DNA of 64,000 bases, taken from assembly GCF_050434145.1 (NCBI RefSeq), contig NZ_JBNPVX010000006.1:23867-87866 (forward strand), written 5' to 3'. Shown here piece by piece: positions 26,222 to 35,176 of this stretch. The first letter of the stretch is position 1; each line of letters starts with the position of its first letter. A program made the position numbers and the translations under genes. Under the pieces are notes generated by a model. The model was not told the DNA's origin, did no database searches, and was given only the letters and a program-made list of their open reading frames with translations. Source of the DNA: JAISST01 sp050434145. Lineage in GTDB: Bacteria > Fusobacteriota > Fusobacteriia > Fusobacteriales > Fusobacteriaceae.

Positions 26222-28150
26222 ATGAAAAAAAATTTTTATATTACAACACCAATTTATTATGTAAATGGGGATCCACATGTAGGGACGGCATACACAACAA
26301 TAGCTTGTGATGTATTAGCAAGATATAAAAAAACTATGGGATATGATGTGACTTTTCTTACTGGATTAGATGAACATGGGCAAAAAATAGAAGAGGCAGC
26401 AAAAGAAAATGGATGTACTCCACAAGAGTGGACAGATAGAATGGCTCCAAAATTTTTAGAATTATGGAAATTATTAAATATAGAAAATGATGATTTTATA
26501 AGGACAACAGAAGATAGACATAAAAAAACAGTAAAAAAAATATTAGAAAAAGTAAATGAAAATGGAGATATATATTTAGGAGAATATGAAGGTAAATATT
26601 GTGTATCTTGTGAAACATATGTACCAGAGAATCAGATAATAGGAGAAGATTGTTGTCCTAGTTGTGGGAAAAAATTGAGAGTAATAAAAGAAGAGTCGTA
26701 TTTTTTCAAAATGTCAAAATATCAAGATGCTTTATTGGAACATATAGAAAAAAATCAAAACTTCATACTGCCAAAATCAAGAAGGAATGAAGTTATATCA
26801 TTTATAAAACAAGGGTTACAAGATTTATCAATCTCAAGAAATACGTTCACGTGGGGAATTCCAATAAAATTTGCGCCAGGGCATATTACCTATGTATGGT
26901 TTGATGCATTGGTAAATTATATTACAGCTGTTGGATACGAAAATAATCCTAAAAAATTTCAAGAAGTATGGAATAATGGTGAAGTAGTTCATATGGTAGG
27001 AAAGGATATAGTGAGATTTCATGCTATCATTTGGCCTTGTATGCTTTTATCTGCAGGAATAAAATTACCAGAAAGCATTGTAGCTCATGGATGGTGGACA
27101 TCTGAAGGAGATAAAATGAGTAAATCTAAAGGGAATGTAGTTTACCCTGCTGATGAAGTGGCAAAATATGGATTAGACCCATTTAGATATTATTTACTAA
27201 GAGAAGTACAATTTGGAAATGATGGAGATTATTCTACAAAAAATGTTATCAATAGAATCAACGCAGATCTGGCCAATGATTTAGGAAACCTGTTAAACAG
27301 AACTTTAGGTATGTATCACAAATATTTTGATGGTACCATTGTAAATAGTGATGCCATAGAACCAATTGATAATGAAATCTATTTATTGTGGGATGAAATA
27401 TTAAAAGAATTAAAAGTAAATATGGAAATATCCCAATTTTCAAAGGCTTTGGAAGGGATATGGAAATTTATTTCTAGAATGAACAAATATATTGATGAAA
27501 CAGCACCTTGGTTATTAATAAAAGATGAAGCTAAAAAATTAAGATTGGCTAAAGTAATGAATAATTTAGTGAATTCTTTATATAAAATAGCAGTATTAAT
27601 TTATCCATATATGCCGGGATCAGCTCAAAAAATATGGGATCAATTGGGAGTAAATAGTCAAGTAAGAGATGCTAAAATTAATGATATAAGTTCTAGATGG
27701 GATTTGTTTGCATTAGGACATAAATTAGGTAATGCTAGTCCTATTTTTCCTAGAATAGATGCAGAAGCAATTGAAAAAGAAAATAAAAAAAATAATATTA
27801 ATCCAGAGTTGCAAATAGAAAATGCTATATCTATAGATGATTTTGCAAAAGTTAATCTATCTGTAGTAGAGATATTGGATGTAGTTCCAGTAGAAGGTTC
27901 TAACAAATTATTGAAATTTAAAGTTGCATTGGATGACCATGTGAGGCAGATAGTATCTGGGATAGCTAAATATTACCCTGATCCCAAAGAATTAATTGGG
28001 AAAAAAATTCTTGCAGTAGTTAATCTAAAACCTGTAAAATTAAAAGGTGAGTTATCACAAGGAATGCTTTTGACCACTGAAGATAAGAAAAATGGTGTAA
28101 AAATAATAGAGGTAAATAAAAAAATTGAATTAAATGCAAAAATAAGTTAA
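26222..28150 (+). CDS. metG: Methionyl-tRNA synthetase
   Basis: About 642 residues. The class I signature appears as GDPHVGTAYT (HIGH-like, residues 19-22) and KMSKSKGN near residue 299. A four-Cys zinc knuckle (CVSC and CCPSC) lies at about 130-150. The C-terminal 100 residues are an EMAP/Trbp111 tRNA-binding domain (DFAKVNLSVVEILDV, SQGMLLTTED). It charges tRNA-Met in the cytoplasm. I chose the ATG at 26222 because the family starts here (KNFYITTPIYYVNG); its ribosome site is poor, and an AGGAGG 50 bases upstream is too far. A terminator follows. Confidence 0.96.
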   Translation: MKKNFYITTPIYYVNGDPHVGTAYTTIACDVLARYKKTMGYDVTFLTGLDEHGQKIEEAAKENGCTPQEWTDRMAPKFLELWKLLNIENDDFIRTTEDRHKKTVKKILEKVNENGDIYLGEYEGKYCVSCETYVPENQIIGEDCCPSCGKKLRVIKEESYFFKMSKYQDALLEHIEKNQNFILPKSRRNEVISFIKQGLQDLSISRNTFTWGIPIKFAPGHITYVWFDALVNYITAVGYENNPKKFQEVWNNGEVVHMVGKDIVRFHAIIWPCMLLSAGIKLPESIVAHGWWTSEGDKMSKSKGNVVYPADEVAKYGLDPFRYYLLREVQFGNDGDYSTKNVINRINADLANDLGNLLNRTLGMYHKYFDGTIVNSDAIEPIDNEIYLLWDEILKELKVNMEISQFSKALEGIWKFISRMNKYIDETAPWLLIKDEAKKLRLAKVMNNLVNSLYKIAVLIYPYMPGSAQKIWDQLGVNSQVRDAKINDISSRWDLFALGHKLGNASPIFPRIDAEAIEKENKKNNINPELQIENAISIDDFAKVNLSVVEILDVVPVEGSNKLLKFKVALDDHVRQIVSGIAKYYPDPKELIGKKILAVVNLKPVKLKGELSQGMLLTTEDKKNGVKIIEVNKKIELNAKIS

Positions 28151-28162
28151 AAGTAATATTAA

Positions 28163-28207
28163 AAGGTGTAATGGATTCAAAAATTTCTTACACCTTATTA
28201 ATTTTTA
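28163..28207 (+). terminator. Terminator after metG
   Basis: AAGGTGTAA (28163-28171) pairs with TTACACCTT (28188-28196), followed by a T-rich run. Confidence 0.85.
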
Positions 28208-28216
28208 TTTAATAAA

Positions 28217-28240
28217 AAAACTGCTCGCAAGAGCAGTTTT
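28217..28240 (-). terminator. Terminator of the cold-shock gene
   Basis: AAAACTGCTC (28217-28226) and GAGCAGTTTT (28231-28240) close a GCAA tetraloop. The T tract lies on the minus strand side, so it ends the minus-strand csp transcript. Confidence 0.9.
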
Positions 28241-28324
28241 ACCATAAGAAAATTTCAATATTTATTATATAGAGTTGAAAATCTATTATATATCCAATGA
28301 AAAATTCAATAACTTGTTAGATAA

Positions 28325-28522
28325 TTATGCTACAGTTACGTCAACAGCCATAGGACCTTTTTGTCCATCAGTTACATTGAAATTTACATTTTGGCCTTCT
28401 TCTAAAGATTTAAAACCTTCTCCAGCTATACCAGAAAAGTGGATGAAATAATCCTTTCCATCTTCACCAGTGATAAAACCAAACCCTTTGTCTTTGTTAA
28501 ACCATTTTACAGTACCTTTCAT
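28325..28522 (-). CDS. Cold-shock protein of the CspA family
   Basis: 65 residues, the standard CSD length. RNP1 is KGFGFI and RNP2 is YFIHF (with Tyr in place of the more common Val); MKGTVKWFNKDKG and VDVTVA are the family ends. It binds single-stranded RNA and acts as an RNA chaperone. A ribosome site (GGAGG) precedes the ATG, a consensus promoter lies about 115 bases upstream, and a tetraloop terminator follows. The long untranslated leader is a family trait linked to thermoregulation. Confidence 0.96.
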   Translation of the reverse strand: MKGTVKWFNKDKGFGFITGEDGKDYFIHFSGIAGEGFKSLEEGQNVNFNVTDGQKGPMAVDVTVA

Positions 28523-28643
28523 TACTATACTACCTCCAAAATTAATAATTCTAGTTCTAATCTTGAAGAATTCAATAAAACTCGTAGCAGCTACTTTTAC
28601 CCTAACACTTTATTAAAATCTAACAATATGAACTTCAATCAGC

Positions 28644-28672
28644 ATTATACATTAGAGTTGGAACATAATCAA
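28644..28672 (-). promoter_or_regulatory. Promoter of the cold-shock gene
   Basis: On the minus strand TTGATT (28672-28667) and TATAAT (28649-28644) are 17 bases apart, giving a 5' leader of about 115 bases before the csp ATG. The leader contains a small GTAGCAGCTAC dyad. Confidence 0.7.
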
Positions 28673-28707
28673 GAGTTTTTTTGAAAAAATAAATATTTTT
28701 ATAAAAT

Positions 28708-29346
28708 TTATTTATTTACATCAGTATAACTATATAATGTATATTTGGAAATACCAAAATATTTCGATACTTTATCACCAGATTTGGTTATTAAAAATGC
28801 GCCAGCTTTATTTAGAAAATCAATAGCAGCTATTTTTTCATCTTTTGTCATGAGAGCAGCAGGCTTTCCGATTAGAGCAATAGACTTTTCTAATAATTCG
28901 TCCAATAAATCATTCACATTTTGTGGAATTTCAGTAGGAGTATCATTAGAAGGTTTTTCAACAGAAATTAAGGATTGAATTGCATTGTCCACTGCTAAAA
29001 GACTGGTAATATCATAATTAACTGACAAGATATATTTTACTTTTTTATGCTCTTCATCAGCAAAATATAAGGTGCTTGATTTTAAAATACGTCCATCTTT
29101 TGTTTTAGTGAGGTAATTAAGATTGTCTGTAAGCTCATTAATATCACGAGATAGAGTTTCTAACACAATTTGTGAAGGCCCTTGCCCCAATTGTCTGTTA
29201 CTTACATGACCATTTTCAATATAAACAATTGTATTCTCTAGATGGTCTTTTTCCAAGTCATGGATAACAATTTCACAATTACTACCAAAATGTTTTGCAA
29301 AACTAAGAGCAATTTTTTTTAGAGTGTCAAAATTTGCGATTTCCAT
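28708..29346 (-). CDS. YheO/DauR-type transcriptional regulator (PAS-like plus HTH)
   Basis: 212 residues. The N-terminal about 110 residues are a PAS-like YheO domain (IVIHDLEKDHLENTIVYIENG, SRDINELTDNL, GRILKSSTLYF). The C-terminus is the family helix-turn-helix, where KAGAFLITKSGDKVSKYFGISKYTLYSYT is the recognition part (positions about 28720-28810). The ATG at 29346 follows AAGGAGATAG; the frame is open for 44 codons further up, but with no ribosome site. It is divergent from the purine operon that starts at 29532 and is a natural candidate to control it together with the riboswitch. The ligand is unknown. Confidence 0.82.
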   Translation of the reverse strand: MEIANFDTLKKIALSFAKHFGSNCEIVIHDLEKDHLENTIVYIENGHVSNRQLGQGPSQIVLETLSRDINELTDNLNYLTKTKDGRILKSSTLYFADEEHKKVKYILSVNYDITSLLAVDNAIQSLISVEKPSNDTPTEIPQNVNDLLDELLEKSIALIGKPAALMTKDEKIAAIDFLNKAGAFLITKSGDKVSKYFGISKYTLYSYTDVNK

Positions 29347-29531
29347 AATATTATCTATCTCCTTTATAAATTTATAATTAACTGTAAGAGCATCAAGTGA
29401 GAAAATTTCTGAAAAATATGAATTACTTGAGAAATTCAAAATTTTTACTGAAATTACTAGTTCAATTAATAATACCACATCTTGTTTAAATTTTCAACTT
29501 TTACCAAGATGGTTATTCTTAGCTTAGAATA

Positions 29532-29560
29532 TTGACAGAGAAAATTTTATATAGTAATAT
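29532..29560 (+). promoter_or_regulatory. Promoter of the guaD purine operon
   Basis: TTGACA (29532-29537) and TAATAT (29555-29560) lie 17 bases apart. The inferred start of transcription is a few bases ahead of the riboswitch P1 stem at 29574. Confidence 0.65.
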
Positions 29561-29573
29561 CCATACTGAAAAT

Positions 29574-29637
29574 GCTTATATAAATTCATGATTTGGATGA
29601 GTGTATCTACCAACTACCACAATAGTTGACTATAAGC
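29574..29637 (+). ncRNA. Purine riboswitch aptamer, guanine class (C74)
   Basis: The three-way junction is complete. P1 is GCTTATA (29574-29580) with TATAAGC (29631-29637). P2 is ATTCAT (29584-29589) with ATGAGT (29597-29602), closing L2 GATTTGG. J2/3 is GTATCTACC (29603-29611), keeping the U47 and U51 equivalents with U48 changed to A. P3 is CAACTA (29611-29616) with TAGTTG (29623-29628), closing L3 CCACAA. L2 GG and L3 CC can make the kissing pairs. The base equivalent to position 74 is C (29630), which selects guanine, hypoxanthine or xanthine over adenine. L3 is one base short of the usual seven. Confidence 0.93.
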
Positions 29638-29681
29638 TGGGTATTTTTGTGCCCAAGCACTTATAGAGGTTGTGGTTTTTT
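29616..29681 (+). terminator. Expression platform: terminator overlapping the aptamer
   Basis: ACCACAA (29616-29622, mostly L3) pairs with TTGTGGT (29670-29676). CTATAAG (29630-29636, the P1 3' strand) pairs with CTTATAG (29660-29666). GGG (29639-29641) pairs with CCC (29652-29654). Six T residues (29676-29681) follow. Because both 5' arms belong to the aptamer, the terminator and the ligand-bound fold exclude each other; ligand should therefore allow read-through into guaD. Confidence 0.75.
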
Positions 29682-29733
29682 ATGTTATATAAGTATTAAT
29701 AAATTAGTACTTGACTGAAAGAGGAGTTTTTAT

Positions 29734-31020
29734 ATGGAAAAAGATAAAATTTTTGCTTTAAAGGGAAATATATTATTTTCTAAAAATAGGAATACAATAG
29801 TAACTTATGAAAATAGTTTTATCATTTGTAAAAATGGCAAGGTAGATGGTGTATATTCAAATATTCCAGAGGAGCTTCGTAATATAGAGATAATTGATTG
29901 TAGTAATAAATTTATAATACCAGGATTAATAGATCTGCATATTCATGCTCCACAATATGCATATAGAGGGACACAAATGGATTTGGAATTATTAAATTGG
30001 CTTGATAATGTTACATTTCCACAAGAATCAAAATATAAAGATGTTACTTATGCACAAAATGCATATAAAATATTTGCAGAAGATTTAAAAAATAGTTTTA
30101 CCACTAGAGCTTGTATATATGGTACAATTCATGTGGAGGCGACTACTATATTAATGGATTATTTGGAAGAAAGTGGTCTTATTACAATGGTAGGAAAGGT
30201 GAACATGGATAGGAATTCTATTTCAGATTTAATAGAACAATCACCAAAAGAATCCTATGAAAATACAAAAAAATGGATAGAGAATAGCAAAAATAAATAT
30301 AAGAACACCTTTCCAATAATTACGCCTAGATTTACTCCTGCTTGTAGTGATGAGTTAATGAGTCTAATAGGTAAATTACAAAGAGAGACGACTACTCCAG
30401 TACAGTCACATTTGTCTGAAAATATCTCTGAAATTTCTTTGGTAAAAGAATTATGTCATGATATAATAAATTATAGTGATTCTTACGCCAAACATGGCTT
30501 ATTCGGAGGGAATGTCCCTACAATAATGGCTCATTGTGTTTATCTTGAAAATGAAGAAATAGATTTGATAAAAGAAAATGAAGTATTTATTGCTCATTGC
30601 CCTAATTCCAATATGAATCTTTCTTCAGGGATAGCACCAGCAAGAAAATATTTGGATAAGAATATTAAAATAGGGCTAGGAAGTGATATTGCAGGGGGTG
30701 TATCAATATCAATATTTAAAGCAATAACTGATGCAATACAAGTATCAAAATTGAGATGGAGACTAGTGGATGAGTCTCTTAAGCCAATAACATTTGAAGA
30801 GAGTTTTTATATGGCAACAAAAGGAGGAGGGGAATTCTTTGGTAAAGTAGGGACTTTTGAAAAAGGTTATGATTTTGATGTGTTGGTATTAGATGATTCT
30901 AATATTAAGTCATCAATGAATGGAGAATTATCTCTTAGAGATAGACTAGAAAGAATTGCTTATATTGGAGAGAAAGATATTTTAAAAGGAAAATATGTGA
31001 AGGGTATCAAAATATTGTAA
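29734..31020 (+). CDS. guaD: Guanine deaminase
   Basis: 428 residues of the amidohydrolase superfamily. Metal and substrate words of guanine deaminase are present: PGLIDLHIHAPQYAYRG (HxH), TTRACIYGTIH, the QSHLSEN segment with the metal His and Glu, IMAHCVYL, AHCPNSNMNL, and GLGSDIAGG with the Asp. It hydrolyses guanine to xanthine and ammonia. It is the first gene after the guanine-class riboswitch, and is followed by a purine permease and xanthine dehydrogenase genes, which makes the assignment firm. RBS AGAGGAG; ATG at 29734. Confidence 0.93.
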   Translation: MEKDKIFALKGNILFSKNRNTIVTYENSFIICKNGKVDGVYSNIPEELRNIEIIDCSNKFIIPGLIDLHIHAPQYAYRGTQMDLELLNWLDNVTFPQESKYKDVTYAQNAYKIFAEDLKNSFTTRACIYGTIHVEATTILMDYLEESGLITMVGKVNMDRNSISDLIEQSPKESYENTKKWIENSKNKYKNTFPIITPRFTPACSDELMSLIGKLQRETTTPVQSHLSENISEISLVKELCHDIINYSDSYAKHGLFGGNVPTIMAHCVYLENEEIDLIKENEVFIAHCPNSNMNLSSGIAPARKYLDKNIKIGLGSDIAGGVSISIFKAITDAIQVSKLRWRLVDESLKPITFEESFYMATKGGGEFFGKVGTFEKGYDFDVLVLDDSNIKSSMNGELSLRDRLERIAYIGEKDILKGKYVKGIKIL

Positions 31021-31054
31021 ATATAAATTAGTAAGTACCCATCGCTTCAAGCAA

Positions 31055-31146
31055 CAGCTGATCATAGAGAGGGTGGCTGAAGATAACAATAAGGAAATGG
31101 ATAAAAGCTTGAATTTGTATGACTAAAAATAGTTTTACAAAAGCTT
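31055..31146 (+). promoter_or_regulatory. Structured leader (copy 2) upstream of the AzgA-type permease
   Basis: CAGCT (31055-31059) and GGCTG (31075-31079) enclose GATCATAGAGAGGG. Then AAGCTT (31105-31110) pairs with AAGCTT (31141-31146), with inner TTTGTA/TACAAA and ACTA/TAGT, around the core TAAAAATAGTTTT (31124-31136). The arrangement matches copy 1 at 127-218 and lies 30 bases ahead of the permease start. Confidence 0.5.
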
Positions 31147-31175
31147 AAAATAAATTAGTTTTTAGGAGGAACTTT

Positions 31176-32555
31176 ATGTTAGAAAAATTATTTAAATTAA
31201 AGGAAAACCGTACTAATATAGGAACCGAAGTAATAGCAGGAATTACTACTTTTATGACAATGGCATATATCTTGGCAGTAAACCCAGCAATATTAGGAAT
31301 GGCAGGAATTAATACAGATAATCCTATGGATAAAGGTGCAATTTTTGTAGCTACAGCATTAGGCTCTGCTCTTGCTACATTTTTAATGGCATTATTGGCT
31401 AATTATCCATTTGCACTCGCACCAGGTATGGGGCTTAATGCCTTCTTTGCTTTCACTGTGGTGAATCAAATGGACTATCCTTGGGAAGTAGCTTTAGCTG
31501 CCATATTTATAGAAGGGATAATTTTCATAGTGTTATCATTGACTAACATAAGAGAAGCAATATTTAATTCAATTCCAATAAATTTAAAACATGCTGTATC
31601 AGTTGGGATAGGGCTATTCATAGCATTTATTGGATTGCAAAATTCCCACATAGTAATGGATAATCCAGTTACTTTATTGTCTTTGTATTCTTTCAAAGGT
31701 GGAGACTTTAACACTACTGGAATAGGGGTTTTACTTGCTATTGTAGGAGTAATAATCACTTCCATTTTAGTAATAAAAAACGTAAAAGGGAATATTTTAT
31801 GGGGAATATTGATTACATGGATATTAGGAATTATATGTGAATTAATGGGAATATACATTCCTGATCCAGGAAAAGGAATCTACAGTGTATTACCAGCATG
31901 GGATTCAATAGGTAAAATACCAAGTATAGCCCCTACTTTTATGAAAATAAAATTTGAAAATATTTTATCATTAAAATTTTTTGTTGTAGTTTTTGCATTT
32001 TTATTTGTAGATTTGTTTGATACATTGGGAACATTAATTGGAGTGGCCTCAAAAGCTGATATGCTGGATGAAAATGGGAAATTACCTAGAATAAAAGGAG
32101 CTCTTTTAGCAGATGCAGTAGGAACAACAGCTGGTTCCTTATTAGGGACTTCTACTATTACAACATTCGTAGAAAGTGCTTCAGGAGTATCAGAAGGAGG
32201 AAGAACTGGACTTACATCTATGGTGACAGGATTTTTATTTTTAATATCATTATTGCTAGCTCCAATATTTTTGGCAATACCAGCATTTGCCACAGCACCA
32301 GCTTTAATTGTAGTAGGATTTCTGATGTTTACATCTATTACAAAAATAGATTTTAAAGATTATTCTGAAACCATACCAGCTTATATATGTATTATTGCAA
32401 TGCCTTTTACTTACAGTATATCTGAAGGAATAGCTTTTGGAGTTATTTCTTATGTAATTATAAATCTATTAACAGGAAAAGTAAAAGAAAAAAATATTAG
32501 TACCTTAATGTATATATTGGCAGTATTATTTATTCTAAAATATATATTTTTATAG
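31176..32555 (+). CDS. AzgA/PbuG-type purine permease (NCS2 superfamily)
   Basis: 459 residues with about 12-13 transmembrane segments. Diagnostic words: NIGTEVIAGITTFMTMAYIL, NPAILGMAG, FALAPGMGLNAFFAF, FVDLFDTLGTLIGVA, and the GTSTITTFVESASGVSEGGRTGL segment, all of the AzgA branch that carries hypoxanthine, guanine or adenine with protons. It lies between guaD and the xanthine dehydrogenase genes. RBS TAGGAGG. Hypoxanthine/guanine is the likely cargo given the guanine riboswitch upstream. Confidence 0.92.
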   Translation: MLEKLFKLKENRTNIGTEVIAGITTFMTMAYILAVNPAILGMAGINTDNPMDKGAIFVATALGSALATFLMALLANYPFALAPGMGLNAFFAFTVVNQMDYPWEVALAAIFIEGIIFIVLSLTNIREAIFNSIPINLKHAVSVGIGLFIAFIGLQNSHIVMDNPVTLLSLYSFKGGDFNTTGIGVLLAIVGVIITSILVIKNVKGNILWGILITWILGIICELMGIYIPDPGKGIYSVLPAWDSIGKIPSIAPTFMKIKFENILSLKFFVVVFAFLFVDLFDTLGTLIGVASKADMLDENGKLPRIKGALLADAVGTTAGSLLGTSTITTFVESASGVSEGGRTGLTSMVTGFLFLISLLLAPIFLAIPAFATAPALIVVGFLMFTSITKIDFKDYSETIPAYICIIAMPFTYSISEGIAFGVISYVIINLLTGKVKEKNISTLMYILAVLFILKYIFL

Positions 32556-32592
32556 TTGTTAAATCAATTTTGAGATTATTAGGGAGGAAAAT

Positions 32593-34710
32593 GTGAGTGT
32601 ACTTGCTGATCATTTGGAAAAAAGAGATCATTATGAAAAAATAACAGGAAAGGCACAGTATGTGGATGATTTACAAATTGAAGGACTTCTTCATGGGAAA
32701 TTATTGCGTTCCACAAAGGCAAAGGCTAAGATAAAAGAAATACAGATTCCACAGTTACCCGAAGGTTATTGCATTGTAGATCACAATGATGTACCAGGAA
32801 TAAATGGTGTAGCAATGATCGACATGGATGTGGAAGTATTTGCAAAAGATAAAGTAGAATATATTAGCGAACCAATATTAATGGTAGTAGGGGAAAAGAT
32901 AAAGACTGTTGAAGAAATAATGAAAAAGATAGTTATAGTCTATGAAGAAGAAAAGCCAGTATTTAATGTATTTGAGTCGGATACAATTTTCTATGAATTT
33001 TCCTATGAAAAAGGCAACATAGATGAGGCATTTAAAAGTGCAGATAAAATAATAGAAGAAAGTTTTTTTACTGGATATCAAGAACAAGCATATATAGAGA
33101 CTCAGGGAATGATTGGATATTATGATAATGATACTCTAGTAATAAGAGGATCTATGCAATGTCCATATTATTTGCATAATGCAGTTAAAATAGCAATGGG
33201 GATAGAAGACCCTGATAAAATAAATATTATATATGACACTACTGGTGGAGCTTTTGGTGGAAAGGAGGATTATCCTTCTGTTTTAGCATGTCAGGTGGCA
33301 GTGGCAACTCACAAAACAAAAAGGCCAGTGAAGGTAATATTAGAAAGAAAAGAAGATATTCAGACTACTTCTAAAAGGCATCCAGCATATGTAACATATA
33401 AAACAGCAATGAAGAATGATAAAATAATAGGAATGGATGTAAATGTCACATATGATTGTGGAGCTTATAAAACAATGTCTTTGGTAGTGTTACAGCGGGG
33501 TATTATAGGAGCTTGTGGTGTATATAGAATTGATAATCTAAGAGTTCATGGTAGATCAATAAAAACCAATACAGTGCCAAATGGGGCTTTTAGAGGATTT
33601 GGTGGACCACAAACTTTCTTTGCAATAGAAATGCATATGAACCATATAGCAAAAGAATATGGATATGAATCATTGGTGTTTAAAGAAAAATATATGTCCA
33701 AAGAAGGTGATCCCACGAGTACAAGTGGCAAGTACCATCAACCTATAGTCTTGCCAGAAATGATAGATAAAATAGATAAAATGTCTGATTATAGAAGAAA
33801 AGTTGAACTATACAAACACCAGACAGGTAGATATAGAAAAGGAATAGGACTTTCTATGGCATATCATGGGTGCGGTTTTACTGGAAATGGAGAGAGAGAT
33901 AAAATAAAAGCAAAGTTTAAACTTGTTAAATATGCAGATGATACAGTAGAAATATTATGTGCCAATACAGATATGGGACAAGGTCTAAGAACCACTTTTA
34001 CTAAGATAGTGTCAGAAATACTAGAAATACCAACAGAAAGAGTGAAGTTTGTTAATCCAAGTACATTAAGAGTGCCGGACTCTGGACCTACAGTAGCAAG
34101 TCGTTCACTTATGAATGTAGGAAAATTATTAGAACGTGCTTGCAAAAAATTAAAATCACAATGGAAATCAGGAGAATATATTGAAATAAATGAAGATTAT
34201 ATACATCCGGATTTCTTAATCCCCTTTGAAGTAGAAACATTTTCTGGAGATGCTTATCCTTCATACTCATGGTCTGTCAATGTAATAGAATTATCAGTGG
34301 ATATATTGACTGGAGTCACAGATATATTAGGATCTTGGGGTGTCTATGACATTGGAGTACCTATTGATGAAAAAATAGCCACAGGTCAAATGGAAGGTGG
34401 ATTTATGCAAGCAATAGGTTATGGTTCTATGGAGCAGATGGATGCAAGAAATGGAGTCATTAGAAACAGTACCTTGAGTGATTATATTATTCCTACATCT
34501 AATGATGTTCCTAATATGAAAGTTGATTTTGTAAAAAACCCATATGAATACGGACCATTTGGAGCTAAAGGCGCAGGAGAATTACCTGCAGTGGGAGGAG
34601 CACCAGCTTATATTGCAGCATTGGAAAATGCATTGGAAACAAGGTTATATAAGACACCAGTATCTATGGAAGATATTATGAGTGAGTTGGAGGGAAAAAA
34701 TGGCCAATAA
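32593..34710 (+). CDS. Xanthine dehydrogenase-type molybdopterin-binding subunit
   Basis: 705 residues of the molybdenum hydroxylase large-subunit family. It has the a/b hammerhead domain first, then the cofactor words GGAFGGKED (from about residue 218), GAFRGFGGPQ (Arg at 334), TDMGQG and GAKGAGELPAV with the catalytic Glu at about 663. It hydroxylates a purine at carbon next to nitrogen. The GTG start at 32593 has GGGAGG six bases upstream. The Fe-S and FAD subunits follow with overlapping ends, so this is a classic three-subunit enzyme. Whether it needs selenium is not visible; co-location with selD, yedF and yqeB makes it plausible. Confidence 0.9.
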   Translation: MSVLADHLEKRDHYEKITGKAQYVDDLQIEGLLHGKLLRSTKAKAKIKEIQIPQLPEGYCIVDHNDVPGINGVAMIDMDVEVFAKDKVEYISEPILMVVGEKIKTVEEIMKKIVIVYEEEKPVFNVFESDTIFYEFSYEKGNIDEAFKSADKIIEESFFTGYQEQAYIETQGMIGYYDNDTLVIRGSMQCPYYLHNAVKIAMGIEDPDKINIIYDTTGGAFGGKEDYPSVLACQVAVATHKTKRPVKVILERKEDIQTTSKRHPAYVTYKTAMKNDKIIGMDVNVTYDCGAYKTMSLVVLQRGIIGACGVYRIDNLRVHGRSIKTNTVPNGAFRGFGGPQTFFAIEMHMNHIAKEYGYESLVFKEKYMSKEGDPTSTSGKYHQPIVLPEMIDKIDKMSDYRRKVELYKHQTGRYRKGIGLSMAYHGCGFTGNGERDKIKAKFKLVKYADDTVEILCANTDMGQGLRTTFTKIVSEILEIPTERVKFVNPSTLRVPDSGPTVASRSLMNVGKLLERACKKLKSQWKSGEYIEINEDYIHPDFLIPFEVETFSGDAYPSYSWSVNVIELSVDILTGVTDILGSWGVYDIGVPIDEKIATGQMEGGFMQAIGYGSMEQMDARNGVIRNSTLSDYIIPTSNDVPNMKVDFVKNPYEYGPFGAKGAGELPAVGGAPAYIAALENALETRLYKTPVSMEDIMSELEGKNGQ

Positions 34711-35176
34711 AACAAAGTTTATTTTAAATGGGAAAGAAGTTTTCTCAGAAAGAACTTCTGGGACTAAATTATTAGATGTCTTAAGAAATGATTTTAAAAA
34801 TACAGGTGTAAAATGTGGTTGTAAAGAAGGAGAATGTGGAGCCTGCTCTGTGCTAATCAATGGGGTTCTAGCTAATTCTTGCATGGTAGCACTTGGGAGT
34901 GTCTTAAATAAAGAAGTAGTAACAATAGAGGGATATGCTCAAACAAAAAGATTTTCTGTATTAGAAAGAGCTTTTGCAAAAGTAAGTGCAGTACAATGCG
35001 GATTTTGTATTCCAGCAATGGTATTAGCAGGAGAAGCATTATTATCGAAGAATCCAAATCCTACAATTAATGAGATTAGAGAAGGGATATCAGGGAATCT
35101 TTGTCGTTGTACAGGTTATAATGCAATAGTAGAAGCTATTCATATAGCATCAGAGGAGGGGCGCGGATTATGGTAA
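34700..35176 (+). CDS. Xanthine dehydrogenase 2[2Fe-2S] subunit
   Basis: 158 residues. The plant-type cluster CGCKEGECGACSV with a further Cys and the second cluster CGFCIPAM with CRCTGYN give eight cysteines for two [2Fe-2S] clusters. It passes electrons from the molybdopterin subunit to the FAD subunit. The ATG at 34700 overlaps the end of the large subunit by 11 bases and follows GGAGGG; an earlier in-frame ATG at 34682 lies upstream of that site. Confidence 0.94.
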   Translation: MANKTKFILNGKEVFSERTSGTKLLDVLRNDFKNTGVKCGCKEGECGACSVLINGVLANSCMVALGSVLNKEVVTIEGYAQTKRFSVLERAFAKVSAVQCGFCIPAMVLAGEALLSKNPNPTINEIREGISGNLCRCTGYNAIVEAIHIASEEGRGLW

